Shown: positions 16,268 to 23,507, numbered from the stretch's first letter. The stretch is 39,161 nt of DNA from Elusimicrobiota bacterium (GCA_026388095.1 JAPLKL010000048.1:1-39161); one strand, 5' to 3'. Numbers and translations: made by a program. The notes: generated by a model from the sequence alone, not told the origin.

Positions 16268-16531
16268 CTAGCGGTAGATCTCGCGGCGGTGGCCTATGTC
16301 GAGTACGTAGACCAGCAGGCGCTGCGCGAAGACCGCGTAGATGATCCGGTAGGGGCCCAGCCGGTAGCTGCGTTTGCCGGCCAGTTCCCCCTTGAGAGGC
16401 TTGCCCAGAAAGGGGTCCTGTGCAAGCTCGCGCAGGACTTGGTCTACGCGGTCGAAGAGCCTCCGGTCCCTCTGGTGCAGCCGCTGATAGACGCCGCGGG
16501 CCGCCGGCGAGAGTTCGATTCTATAGAGCAT
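16268..16531 (-). CDS. RelE/ParE-family toxin
   Basis: This 87-residue toxin of a type II toxin-antitoxin pair opens MLYRIELSPAARGVYQRL and carries the RelE-superfamily core (LKGELAGKRSYRLGPYRIIY, about 46-65) and C-terminal HRREIYR. RelE members cleave mRNA in the ribosome; ParE members poison gyrase. The basic residues near 54-62 and 82-87 favour a RelE-like role, but this is not decisive. The start at 16531 has GGGAG just upstream and overlaps the antitoxin gene by 11 bases; an in-frame ATG at 16552 is less likely. Confidence 0.85.
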   Translation of the reverse strand: MLYRIELSPAARGVYQRLHQRDRRLFDRVDQVLRELAQDPFLGKPLKGELAGKRSYRLGPYRIIYAVFAQRLLVYVLDIGHRREIYR

Positions 16532-16793
16532 CGAGCTCCCGGCGTACTTCATCGAGCGAACGGGAACGTCCCGCTCGGAGGTCCGCCTCGGCCTGTTTGA
16601 GGCGTTTGACGGCGGGCTTGTCGGAGAGTATCTCCAGGGTCTCCAGGAGGCCTTCGTAATCGTCTAGGCCCATGATGACGGCCGCGGGCTTGCCGCGCCT
16701 GGTGACGATGAAGCGGTCCATCTTCTGGTCGATGGCTTGCATGACTTGGGGCAGTCTGGGGCGCAGCTCTTTGAGGGTGATGTGGCGGGTCAT
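16521..16793 (-). CDS. Phd/YefM-family antitoxin
   Basis: This 90-residue antitoxin opens MTRHITLKELRPRLPQVMQ and continues through DRFIVTRRGKPAAVIMGLDDYEGL, the Phd/YefM DNA-binding fold. The charged C-terminal part (about 55-90) would wrap and neutralise the toxin. The ATG at 16793 has GGGAGG six bases upstream; an in-frame ATG at 16808 lies on the other side of that site and is rejected. Antitoxin-first order with overlap to the toxin is typical. Autoregulation is likely through the palindrome in its promoter. Confidence 0.88.
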   Translation of the reverse strand: MTRHITLKELRPRLPQVMQAIDQKMDRFIVTRRGKPAAVIMGLDDYEGLLETLEILSDKPAVKRLKQAEADLRAGRSRSLDEVRRELDAL

Positions 16794-16809
16794 TGTGGCC
16801 TCCCGCATT

Positions 16810-16838
16810 AGTATACACCAGGATGTATACTATATCAA
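16810..16838 (-). promoter_or_regulatory. TA promoter with embedded operator palindrome
   Basis: On the minus strand TTGATA (16833-16838) and TATACT (16810-16815) are spaced 17 bases. The perfect inverted repeat AGTATACA-N6-TGTATACT (16810-16831) covers the -10 and most of the spacer. Its position suits an antitoxin operator that blocks polymerase. The antitoxin ATG follows about 10 nt after the predicted start. Confidence 0.75.
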
Positions 16839-16924
16839 GCCCCATCGCGGCCCTGCGTCCCTACTAGATATACGATTTTGGGCGCGAAAAGTCCCCTCTT
16901 GATTCCATGCCGGCAGGAGGGCGG

Positions 16925-16949
16925 ATGTGAAATTTCAAGACCTGACCCC
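16925..16949. repeat. Possible solo repeat end
   Basis: A 25-base string ending CAAGACCTGACCCC, containing the self-complementary GAAATTTC, lies between the toxin-antitoxin promoter and the porin terminator. It resembles ends of dispersed palindromic repeats I have seen in other bacteria. There is only one copy here, so the call is weak. Confidence 0.25.
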
Positions 16950-16955
16950 TACAAA

Positions 16956-16991
16956 ACAAAACCCCCTGCGGCAAGCCGCAGGGGGTTTTGT
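16956..16991 (-). terminator. Strong (bidirectional) intrinsic terminator of the porin gene
   Basis: A perfect 17-bp stem (16956-16972 with 16975-16991) has the core CCCCCTGCGGC/GCCGCAGGGGG flanked by A4 and T4. It lies 16 bases after the porin stop. The symmetric A/T tails let it work in both directions. Confidence 0.85.
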
Positions 16992-17007
16992 GCTGGTTCT
17001 TCTTAGT

Positions 17008-18438
17008 TTAGAACTTGACCGCCACGTCGAACGCGGACATCCAGGCGGAGTTCGTCGTGTTGCCCGGCGTCGCATTGGCAACGAAGCGGATCGCGTCTCC
17101 AGGCTGGAAGTTCCCGACCGTGCCCTTGAGGGACACGTTCTCGGAGTGCTTCCACTCGGCCGTCAGGTCGTACTCTTGGCCGATGGAGCGGTGTCCACCG
17201 GTGAGGGCGCTGATGGTCGTGCCCGCGGGCTTCATGTTGTCGCCGATGTTCTGGAAGCGGAAGGCGTACATCGCCAGGCCCGCGGTCAGCTTGTTGAGGC
17301 CCGCCGGGGTGGCCTTGACGCCGATGGCGTACATGATCTTGTTGGTCAGACCATTGGAGGCCATTGTGCCAGCAGGCATGCCGGTGACGCCATTGCCAAG
17401 GATCACAGCGCCCGCGTTGGCCGCATCGAACCGGCCGTAGATGGCTCCGGGCCGGAAGTCCGTGGCGATGGGCGTGAAGTTCATGTTGTGGTTGTTGGCG
17501 TTGGTGCTGTCGCCATTGCCCGAGCCCCAGCCGAACTGGGCCCAGGGGTTGAACATGCCGATCTGCTCCACATCAGCCTTCATCCCGACATCAGCAAGGA
17601 GGGCCTTGCCGGCGTAGCGTTCGGATACGGCGCCAGCGCGGTTCTCGCCGAAGTTGAGGGCCGCTTCGAGGGAGCCGTAGAGCCCGCCGAGCTTGGCCTT
17701 GACCTTCGCGCCGAGCACGTACAGGTTGTCGTTCTTGGTGGTCAGGCCAGGGGGGGTCGCGACGGAGTTCATCCCGCCATGAGTCGCCTGGTTCCACACA
17801 TACGCCTTGCCGTCGAAGTTCTCATTGCCCTTGTTGCCCGCGATGAAGCCGCGGATGTCCTTGATCCCGACATAGTTGCTGGAACCCAGTCCCGGGTGGC
17901 CGGTCGGCTCGAATACGACCACGGTCGCATAGGCCTTCTCGCCGGTCCAGTCGAAGCGCGCGCCGTCGATGGCCGTCACCTGCAAGCCGTACTGGTCGTA
18001 GGCGGGGCCGTAGTAGGCGATGAGGTCGCCCGGCTCGCCGTAGAACTGGCGGCCGAAGGTCGAGTCCAGGAAGCCGAACACCTTGTCGATCTTGAAGTAT
18101 GCCTGATCCAGGACCACGAAGCCTTGGACCGCAGTCAGACTCTCGGAGGCGGCGTTCCCGTAGACGCGGTTGTTCTTGCGCAGGGTCACCTTCGAGTGGA
18201 CGTCATCAAGCAGGTCCCAGTCCATGTTCAACATGATCCGGGTCTGCGCGGTGCCGACGTGGTCGTTGGGGACGTTGTTGTTGTAGCTCCGCGTTTTGAA
18301 GTTGGAAACATTGCGCGCGGACACAGCATCCATTTCGACCGACCCACCGAACTTGAAGTTCTTCAACAACTCGGCATTCGCCGTTCCGACGCTGACGAAC
18401 AGCGCCAGGGCCAAAGCCGATCCCAGGAGCTTCTTCAT
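17008..18438 (-). CDS. Major porin-like outer-membrane protein
   Basis: This 476-residue exported beta-barrel has a clear signal peptide (MKKLLGSALALALFVSVGTANA, cleavage near 22/23), many amphipathic strands and a C-terminal phenylalanine (FDVAVKF). The segment LDSTFGRQFYGEPGDLIAYYGP parallels the FGRQNY segment of the 14801-16219 barrel, so the two may be distant paralogues. AGGAGG lies 10 bases upstream of the ATG at 18438; a GTG six bases earlier is less likely. It has its own promoter, a structured 5' leader and a strong terminator, the arrangement of an abundant, regulated single-gene transcript. The substrate cannot be inferred. Confidence 0.82.
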   Translation of the reverse strand: MKKLLGSALALALFVSVGTANAELLKNFKFGGSVEMDAVSARNVSNFKTRSYNNNVPNDHVGTAQTRIMLNMDWDLLDDVHSKVTLRKNNRVYGNAASESLTAVQGFVVLDQAYFKIDKVFGFLDSTFGRQFYGEPGDLIAYYGPAYDQYGLQVTAIDGARFDWTGEKAYATVVVFEPTGHPGLGSSNYVGIKDIRGFIAGNKGNENFDGKAYVWNQATHGGMNSVATPPGLTTKNDNLYVLGAKVKAKLGGLYGSLEAALNFGENRAGAVSERYAGKALLADVGMKADVEQIGMFNPWAQFGWGSGNGDSTNANNHNMNFTPIATDFRPGAIYGRFDAANAGAVILGNGVTGMPAGTMASNGLTNKIMYAIGVKATPAGLNKLTAGLAMYAFRFQNIGDNMKPAGTTISALTGGHRSIGQEYDLTAEWKHSENVSLKGTVGNFQPGDAIRFVANATPGNTTNSAWMSAFDVAVKF

Positions 18439-18452
18439 TTGCACTATTCCTC

Positions 18453-18517
18453 CTTACTTTCGTAAGCCCCGCACACGGCGGGGATCTATTTTACCTATTA
18501 ACCCCGCTCTCGCGGGG
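18453..18517 (-). promoter_or_regulatory. Structured 5' leader of the porin mRNA (three hairpins)
   Basis: Read on the minus strand, three stems occur in a row before the start codon. They are CCCCGC-GAGA-GCGGGG (18517-18502), CCCCGC-CGTGT-GCGGGG (18483-18467) and CTTAC-GAAA-GTAAG (18466-18453). Two have GNRA loops. The last stem runs into the AAGGAGG ribosome site, so its folding could affect translation. The two GC stems share the same arm sequence and could pair alternatively. Confidence 0.55.
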
Positions 18518-18611
18518 CCTACGTTTTTCCCTTCTTCAGGAGCGTGCCGTAGGCTTCTGGCCGCGGCCTCGACCTTTGCGGGCCGAGTCTCCTTAATCAC
18601 GAGCGGGTAGG

Positions 18612-18641
18612 ATTCTAACAAAGACTTATTTTTCATGTCAA
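18612..18641 (-). promoter_or_regulatory. Sigma70-type promoter of the porin gene
   Basis: On the minus strand a perfect TTGACA (18636-18641) is followed after 18 bases by TAGAAT (18612-18617). The predicted start near 18605 gives a leader of about 165 nt containing the three hairpins. Confidence 0.7.
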
Positions 18642-18670
18642 TAGCTAAATGTGCCAGGGAGTGTCATGTT

Positions 18671-19339
18671 CTACACCCCCCCGCCCAGGGCCTTCAAGCG
18701 CTCCTGGGCCCAAGCCGCCCAGGAAGTCTCCGGGTACTGCAAGGCTATCTTCTGCAAAGTGGCCTTGGCGGTATCTCTTTGGCCTAATGCCGTCTCGCAG
18801 CGGGCCAAGGAGGCGTGCACCTGAGGCGCCAGGAAATGGTCCGCATAGGCGCCCAGGAACCGCTCCTCGGTCTTCACCGCCTCAGCGCACTGCTCCGCCG
18901 ACTCCTGGGCCAAGGCCAGGCCGCCCAAGGCCAAAGGCTGCAGGACCTGCGGCTGGCCGCGGTCCACCAACTGCTTGTAGTACTTCTCGCTGTCCGCGAA
19001 GCGGTCCCTGTGGAAGAGCAGGTCTGCCGCGAAGAGCAGGCCGTAGCCCGCGGCCGGCGTGCCCGGGTAGGCGGCGCTCATCTCATCGATCTTCTTGACC
19101 GCCGCGTCCGTCTGGCCGGAGTAGGCCAGCGCGTTGGCCAGAGAAAAATCGTCCCAGGCCGCGTTCTGCCTGGCGCGATGACTATAAAGGAAGAGCCCCC
19201 CCAACAGCAGGACCCCCGCGATCGCCGCCGCGCCGATGCCCGCGGTCTGGCGGTTCTCCAGCGTCCAGCGCAGGCCGCGGTCCACCGCTTCCTGCATCTC
19301 GTTCTTCTTGACCTGCGCTCTGACCCACTGTTTGCCCAT
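18671..19339 (-). CDS. Membrane-anchored TPR-like protein (YfgM-type)
   Basis: This 222-residue protein has a cytoplasmic N-terminus, one transmembrane helix at about 33-51 (IGAAAIAGVLLLGGLFLYS) and a periplasmic helical repeat region (about 60-215). The repeats contain TPR-like pairs such as TDAAVKKIDEMSAAYPGTPA and FADSEKYYKQLVDRG. The layout matches YfgM/TPR_21-type proteins, which in E. coli associate with SecYEG and periplasmic chaperones. That role here is only an inference. It is the last gene of the long minus-strand run and follows tRNA-Arg by 23 bp. Confidence 0.75.
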   Translation of the reverse strand: MGKQWVRAQVKKNEMQEAVDRGLRWTLENRQTAGIGAAAIAGVLLLGGLFLYSHRARQNAAWDDFSLANALAYSGQTDAAVKKIDEMSAAYPGTPAAGYGLLFAADLLFHRDRFADSEKYYKQLVDRGQPQVLQPLALGGLALAQESAEQCAEAVKTEERFLGAYADHFLAPQVHASLARCETALGQRDTAKATLQKIALQYPETSWAAWAQERLKALGGGV

Positions 19340-19362
19340 GTTTTAAGCCCCTATAATAAAAA

Positions 19363-19434
19363 TGCCCCGAGAGGGAATCGAACCCCCATCTAACGCTTAG
19401 GACGCGCTAGCTCTATCCATTGAGCTATCGGGGC
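19363..19434 (-). tRNA. tRNA-Arg (anticodon CCU)
   Basis: The minus strand folds as a 72-nt cloverleaf. The acceptor is GCCCCGA/TCGGGGC, the D stem GCTC/GAGC, and the anticodon stem AGCGC/GCGTT with loop GTCCTAA (anticodon CCT, reading AGG). The T arm is GGGGG-TTCGATT-CCCTC and the discriminator A. CCA is not encoded. Its first base directly abuts the apt stop codon, and a T5 tract follows its 3' end. Confidence 0.95.
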
Positions 19435-19965
19435 TTAATATTTGACCAGAGCCCGGACGTCCCGGCCCGCCAGCTTGGCGCGGCCGTTGAGGAAGCCCAA
19501 CTCGATGAGGAAGGAGACGCCGGCCACCTGGCCGCCGATGGCCTCGATGAGCTCGCAGGCCGCCTTGGCGGTGCCGCCCGTGGCCAGCACGTCGTCGACC
19601 AGCAGGACCTTGGCCCCGGCCGGGAAGGCGTCCTCGTGCGCCTCGATGGAATCCTGCCCGTACTCCAGGTCGTAGGAGGCGGACTTGGTCTTGCGCGGGA
19701 GTTTCCCCTTCTTGCGGATAGGAACCAAGCCGGCCCCCAGGCGGCAGGCCAGAGGCGCGGCCAGCAGGAAGCCCCGCGACTCGATGCCGGCCACATAGCG
19801 TATGCCCGCATCCTTGAACGGCTCGGCCATCCGGTCCAGGGCCGCGGTGAACGCGGCCGGGTTGCCCAGCAGGGGCGTGATGTCCTTGAACACGATCCCC
19901 TTCTTGGGGAAGTCCGGCACGTCCTTGATGAAGGCGGACGGGTCGAGGGAAGTGGCGGGCATCAT
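19435..19965 (-). CDS. apt: Adenine phosphoribosyltransferase
   Basis: This 176-residue purine-salvage enzyme makes AMP from adenine and PRPP. The N-terminal DVPDFPKKGIVFKDITPLL motif, the ESRGFLLAAPLA segment and the PRPP-binding VLLVDDVLATGGTA motif are all canonical. The ATG at 19965 overlaps the sigma-factor stop (ATGA). A second ATG at 19962 is better spaced from the AGGAGG upstream, so the true N-terminus may be one residue shorter. The stop codon immediately precedes tRNA-Arg with no spacer. Confidence 0.96.
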   Translation of the reverse strand: MMPATSLDPSAFIKDVPDFPKKGIVFKDITPLLGNPAAFTAALDRMAEPFKDAGIRYVAGIESRGFLLAAPLACRLGAGLVPIRKKGKLPRKTKSASYDLEYGQDSIEAHEDAFPAGAKVLLVDDVLATGGTAKAACELIEAIGGQVAGVSFLIELGFLNGRAKLAGRDVRALVKY

Positions 19966-20993
19966 GTCCTCCTGGTCTTGGCCGCGACGCGGCTGAGGAT
20001 GAGGTTGCGCGGGCGGCGGTGGACGGCGTGCGCCGTGGGCGCGGTGGAGCGGCCCTTCGGGATGGTCTGGCCGAGGATGTCGGTCCTCACCTTCGGGGAG
20101 TACCAGCCCGGCTGCAGGTTGGGCGTGGACGCGGAGCGGCTGTCGCCCACCTCGATGAGGCCCATGCGGTTGGCCACCCGGCGCAGGCGCAGCAGGGCCC
20201 GCTCCTCGATCTGCCGGATCCGCTCCCGGGAGAGCTTCAGGCGCTTGCCCACCTCCTCGAGCGTCATCGGGGTCTGGCCCGTGAGGCCGTGGCGGAACTC
20301 CAGGATCATCCGCTCGCGGTCGCCGATCTCCTTCATGGCCAGGTTGAGCTCGTCATGGAGCTTGAGCACCGAGATGAGGTTCTCCGGGGACTGGTTGTCG
20401 TTCTCGGAGAGCATGTCCTCGACCGTGATGTTGTCGTCCTCGGAATCCACCGGCGCTTCCAAGGAGCCCATGCCGCGCGCCGCCTCCGCCGCGTCGAGCA
20501 CGCCGCGGACCTGGCGGGCCGTCCAGTGCATGGTGCGCGCCATCTCGGCCAAGGACGGGTCGCGGCCCAGCTTGGAGTGGAGCTTCTCCCACATCTTGAG
20601 CCACTTGCGCAGGGCCTCCCAGGCGTGGGGCGGGATGCGGATGGTCTTGGACTGCTCCTCGACCGCGCGGCGTATGGACTGCTCGATCCAGTAGGAGGCG
20701 TAGGTGGAGAAGCGGTAGCCCTTCTTGGGCTCGAACTTGTCGATGGAGTGCATCAGGCCCAGGTTGCCCTCCTCGATCAAGTCCATGAAGTCGATGCCCT
20801 GCCGATGGTACTTGCGGGCGATGGGCACCACCAGGCGCAGATTGGTCTCCATGATGCGCTGCTTGGCCAGGCGGTCGCCCCGTTTGGCCTTCTTCCAGAG
20901 CTTGTGGACCTCTTCGCGGTCTATCGTGGCCAGCCGCTGGATGCCCTTGAAGTACTGGCTGATGGTGTCAGTGCTCGGTGCCTCGTTTGCCAT
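19962..20993 (-). CDS. Sigma-70 family RNA polymerase sigma factor (RpoD/RpoS-like, no region 1.1)
   Basis: This 343-residue sigma factor lacks the long region 1.1 of primary RpoD. A short region 1.2-like segment (8-40) is followed by region 2 (45-120) with DLIEEGNLGLMHSIDKFEP, the -10-reading GYRFSTYASYWIEQSIRR and TIRIPPH. Region 3 is at about 125-195. Region 4 (215-275) has LEEVGKRLKLSRERIRQIEERAL. An unusual ~60-residue basic/proline-rich tail (281-343) follows region 4. The size suggests a secondary or RpoS-like factor, but a compact primary sigma cannot be excluded. It lies between acyP (18 bp) and apt (4-bp overlap). Confidence 0.9.
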   Translation of the reverse strand: MANEAPSTDTISQYFKGIQRLATIDREEVHKLWKKAKRGDRLAKQRIMETNLRLVVPIARKYHRQGIDFMDLIEEGNLGLMHSIDKFEPKKGYRFSTYASYWIEQSIRRAVEEQSKTIRIPPHAWEALRKWLKMWEKLHSKLGRDPSLAEMARTMHWTARQVRGVLDAAEAARGMGSLEAPVDSEDDNITVEDMLSENDNQSPENLISVLKLHDELNLAMKEIGDRERMILEFRHGLTGQTPMTLEEVGKRLKLSRERIRQIEERALLRLRRVANRMGLIEVGDSRSASTPNLQPGWYSPKVRTDILGQTIPKGRSTAPTAHAVHRRPRNLILSRVAAKTRRT

Positions 20994-21011
20994 GACCAGC
21001 TCCCCGGACCT

Positions 21012-21293
21012 CTACAATATGTCGAAGGACGACGGCCCGCCTTCGGGCTTGCGCTCCGTCGCCTCGACTGCGTTCACTTGCGCCCCAGCCGGCCCGGCCC
21101 GCAGGCGCCGCTCGAACTCCGCGACCGCCTGGGCCGGACCTTCCGCCTCGGACGCCACCGACCCGTCCTCCAGGTTGCTCACCCAACCGCGCAGCCCCAG
21201 CCTTTCGGCCCAGCGCTGCGCGAACCAACGGAACCCGACTCCCTGCACGCGCCCGGACACGACGAAACGCCGGCGGGTCAAGGGGTCGGGCAT
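21012..21293 (-). CDS. acyP: Acylphosphatase
   Basis: This 93-residue enzyme hydrolyses acyl-phosphates. The catalytic pair is Arg22 in GRVQGVGFR and Asn40 in RGWVSNLEDGSV, in the standard ferredoxin-like fold. The length is normal. The ATG is 13 bp downstream of tRNA-Pro(CGG), so it must either share that transcript or be made from readthrough past the T6 tract between them. Confidence 0.94.
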   Translation of the reverse strand: MPDPLTRRRFVVSGRVQGVGFRWFAQRWAERLGLRGWVSNLEDGSVASEAEGPAQAVAEFERRLRAGPAGAQVNAVEATERKPEGGPSSFDIL

Positions 21294-21306
21294 GCGCGAA
21301 AAAACT

Positions 21307-21379
21307 TCGGGGTACTCAGGCTTGAACTGAGAACCTCACGGTCCCGAACCGTGCGCTCTACCAATTGAGCTATACCCCG
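21307..21379 (-). tRNA. tRNA-Pro (anticodon CGG)
   Basis: A 73-nt cloverleaf on the minus strand. The acceptor is CGGGGTA/TACCCCG with the C1-G72 pair characteristic of bacterial tRNA-Pro. The D stem is GCTC/GAGC, the anticodon stem CACGG/CCGTG with loop TTCGGGA (anticodon CGG), the T arm CTCAG-TTCAAGC-CTGAG, and the discriminator A. No CCA is encoded. A T6 tract follows shortly. Confidence 0.96.
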
Positions 21380-21433
21380 TCTAATCGCTGATATATTAAG
21401 AAAGAACGACCTGCACGGGCAAGACACCCCTGG

Positions 21434-21505
21434 TCGGGGACCCGGGGATCGAACCCGGAACCTTTCGCACCCCAAGCGAACGCTCTACCATTGAGCCAGT
21501 CCCCG
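21434..21505 (-). tRNA. tRNA-Pro (anticodon GGG)
   Basis: A 72-nt cloverleaf on the minus strand. The acceptor is CGGGGAC/GTCCCCG (C1-G72 again). The anticodon stem is TTCGC/GCGAA with loop TTGGGGT (anticodon GGG, reading CCC and CCU), the T arm CCGGG-TTCGATC-CCCGG, and the discriminator A. It lies 54 bases before the second tRNA-Pro and 43 bases after the MerR gene. Confidence 0.96.
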
Positions 21506-21548
21506 GCCACGAGCGTCTTGCCCGCCTTGCGCGACGGCATAAATCCTA

Positions 21549-21932
21549 TCACTTCGCAAGCTCCGACGCCAGTTCCTGAAGTTCGACCCGGACCTCGCGC
21601 AGCAGCCGCACCGCGGCCGGCGCGGCCGCGGGCTCCCCGGCGTCGGCGCCCATGACGCCCCGGCGGCGTTCCAGCAGGGCCTTGCGCGCCCCGGCCGCGG
21701 TCAGGCGCCGGCCGACGAGCAGGCGCTTGATCTCGAAGATGGTCTCCAGGTCGGCGCGGCCGTAGCGGCGGTGGCCGCTCGAGCGCCGGGCCGGCCGGGG
21801 GAAGCCCAGCCGGGATTCCCAGTAGCGCAGGGTGTGCGGCGCCACTTGGGCGATGCGGCACGCCTCGCCCATGGTGAAGAAGTCCTGGTCCGGGATGACC
21901 GGCCCCGGAAGGGGCGGCGTCCCCGGATTCAC
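21549..21932 (-). CDS. MerR-family transcriptional regulator
   Basis: This 127-residue protein has a MerR winged helix-turn-helix at about 18-85. FTMGEACRIAQVAPHTLRYWE is followed by a wing with SSGHRRYGRADL and the start of the dimer helix. The C-terminal ~40 residues are short and carry no cysteines or ligand domain, as in small HspR/MlrA-like regulators. Its ligand is unknown. The ATG overlaps the HU stop by four bases (ATGA), so the two are translationally coupled. Confidence 0.88.
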   Translation of the reverse strand: MNPGTPPLPGPVIPDQDFFTMGEACRIAQVAPHTLRYWESRLGFPRPARRSSGHRRYGRADLETIFEIKRLLVGRRLTAAGARKALLERRRGVMGADAGEPAAAPAAVRLLREVRVELQELASELAK

Positions 21933-22192
21933 GGCTGCAGGAGGTTCTTCGACGCTTTGAAGCGCACGCCCTTGCGCGGCGGCACCGTCACCTGCTGCCC
22001 CGTCTTCGGGTTTCGTCCCTGGCGCTGCTGGCGGTGCTTGACGCGGAAGGTCCCGAAGTTGGAGATCACGACCTTCTCCTCGCGGCCGAGCGCCGCCCGG
22101 ATGGTCGCGAACGTCGTCTCCACGGCCTGGGCGGCCTCTCCTTTGGTGGTCAGCACCTTGGCTACGGCTTTGATGATGTCTAGTCTATTCAT
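21929..22192 (-). CDS. HU/IHF-family nucleoid DNA-binding protein
   Basis: This 87-residue DNA-bending protein begins MNRLDIIKAVAKVL. It contains the FGTFRVKHRQQRQGRNPKTGQ segment with the conserved GRNP turn of the DNA-binding arm, and VRFKASKNL near the end. HU versus IHF cannot be separated from sequence alone. The start overlaps the upstream BFN gene by 8 bases. Confidence 0.95.
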   Translation of the reverse strand: MNRLDIIKAVAKVLTTKGEAAQAVETTFATIRAALGREEKVVISNFGTFRVKHRQQRQGRNPKTGQQVTVPPRKGVRFKASKNLLQP

Positions 22193-22808
22193 CGTCGCTC
22201 TCTTCCTCGGGCTCGGGGCCTTCGGCCCCGGGCCCGGGAGGCTCTTCCTCCTTGGCGGGCTTCTTCTTGGTCTTGATGTCCTTCTTGAGATCCTTGAAGA
22301 TGTCCTCGGGTTTGAGGTTCTTGAGGTCGGCTTTGAACTTGCTGACCTCGTCCTCGGTTATCGGCTTGCTCAGAGTCTGACAGTTGGCGAAGACCTTCTC
22401 CTCGACGTAGATCGGGCAGCCGGCGCGCACGGCCACGGCGATGGCGTCGGACGGCCGGCTGTCGAGGTCCACGGCTTGGCCGTCCTTGACCACGCGGATG
22501 CGGGCGTAGAATGTGTTGTCCTTGATGTCGCAGACCACCACCTTCTGCACCGAATAGCCCATCTGCGTGATGGCCCCCAGGAGCAGGTCGTGGGTCAGGG
22601 GCCGGGGCAGGACGATGCCGGAGAAGCGGATGGCGATGGCCTGCCCCTCGGTGATGCCGATCCAGATCGGCAGGAGCCGGTTGCCGGAGAGCTCCTCCAG
22701 GAAGATGATGCATTCGTTGGCCGTGGTGGCCAAGGAATAGATGTGGACCTCTTTCTCCACGGAGGGCTGCGCCGGGCCTTGGGAGCCGCCGCTTTCGTTC
22801 TTGGCCAT
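22185..22808 (-). CDS. BFN (bifunctional nuclease, DUF151) domain protein
   Basis: This 207-residue protein has the BFN/DUF151 domain at about 18-150. Typical stretches are LPIWIGITEGQAIAI, RPLTHDLLLGAITQMGY and DSRPSDAIAVAVRAGCPIYV. Family members in bacteria and plants have been described as nucleases; the specific target here is unknown. The C-terminal 55 residues are highly charged, with KKDIKTKKKPAK followed by an acidic Glu/Pro tail, probably disordered. It is 4 bp after plsY. Confidence 0.88.
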   Translation of the reverse strand: MAKNESGGSQGPAQPSVEKEVHIYSLATTANECIIFLEELSGNRLLPIWIGITEGQAIAIRFSGIVLPRPLTHDLLLGAITQMGYSVQKVVVCDIKDNTFYARIRVVKDGQAVDLDSRPSDAIAVAVRAGCPIYVEEKVFANCQTLSKPITEDEVSKFKADLKNLKPEDIFKDLKKDIKTKKKPAKEEEPPGPGAEGPEPEEESDDE

Positions 22809-22812
22809 GGGC

Positions 22813-23457
22813 TCAGCTCCGCTTGCCTGCAGCCGGAGCGCCTGCGGACCGGCTCTCGAGACGGAAGGCGAGGGCGCGCTCCCGGCGCAGGCGCTTGATG
22901 TTCGGGATGTGCTTGTAAACGATGAGCGCAGAGGCGGCCAGAGCCGCGGCGGTGTAGGGCAGGGGCGAACCGAGCACGAGGCAGAGCACCGGCAAGACCG
23001 CGGCGGCGCAGAGCGAGCCCATGGAGATATGCCCGCTGCCCCACATCCCGCAGAGGAAGCACATGAGCGTCAGGGTCATGGGCTGGGGGGTCAGCGCGGC
23101 GAAGACGCCCGCCGAGGTGGCCACGCCCTTGCCGCCCCTGAAACCCAGGAACACGGTCCAGTCGTGCCCGATGATGGCCGCGGTGCCGCAGAGGACGACG
23201 AACCAGGGCTGGTCCGGATAGAGGCGATGAGCGATGAGCACCGGCACGAAGCCCTTGAGCGCGTCGACGAGCAAGGTGACGGCGCCGGCCGGCGCGCCGG
23301 CGACGCGGTAGACGTTGGCCGTGCCCGGATTGCCGGAGCCGCGATCACGGATGTCGATGCCCATGAGCCGGCGCACCACCAGGTAGCCGGTGGGGATTCC
23401 CCCCGCCAGGTAGCTGAGCACGACGAGTCCGGCTTGGGCCCAGAGGTCGGTTCTCAT
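22813..23457 (-). CDS. plsY: Acyl-phosphate:glycerol-3-phosphate acyltransferase
   Basis: This 214-residue integral membrane enzyme makes lysophosphatidic acid from acyl-phosphate and glycerol-3-phosphate. The three conserved cytoplasmic motifs are visible: SGNPGTANVYR, HDWTVFLGFRGGKGVATSAG and, in degenerate form, the SGHISMGSL region. About five hydrophobic helices span the protein. It supplies the substrate for the PlsC encoded at 8333-8947. The gap to hflX upstream is 50 bp. Confidence 0.94.
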   Translation of the reverse strand: MRTDLWAQAGLVVLSYLAGGIPTGYLVVRRLMGIDIRDRGSGNPGTANVYRVAGAPAGAVTLLVDALKGFVPVLIAHRLYPDQPWFVVLCGTAAIIGHDWTVFLGFRGGKGVATSAGVFAALTPQPMTLTLMCFLCGMWGSGHISMGSLCAAAVLPVLCLVLGSPLPYTAAALAASALIVYKHIPNIKRLRRERALAFRLESRSAGAPAAGKRS

Positions 23458-23507
23458 AGGGCGGTCAACGATCAGCGAAGAAGTGTAGCAAAACTGGCCC
23501 GGCTTTT

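Noticed and set aside
18502-18530. Plus-strand terminator before the porin leader
   Set aside because: The stem is followed by CCTACG before the T run and no plus-strand gene ends here; it is better read as part of the minus-strand leader.
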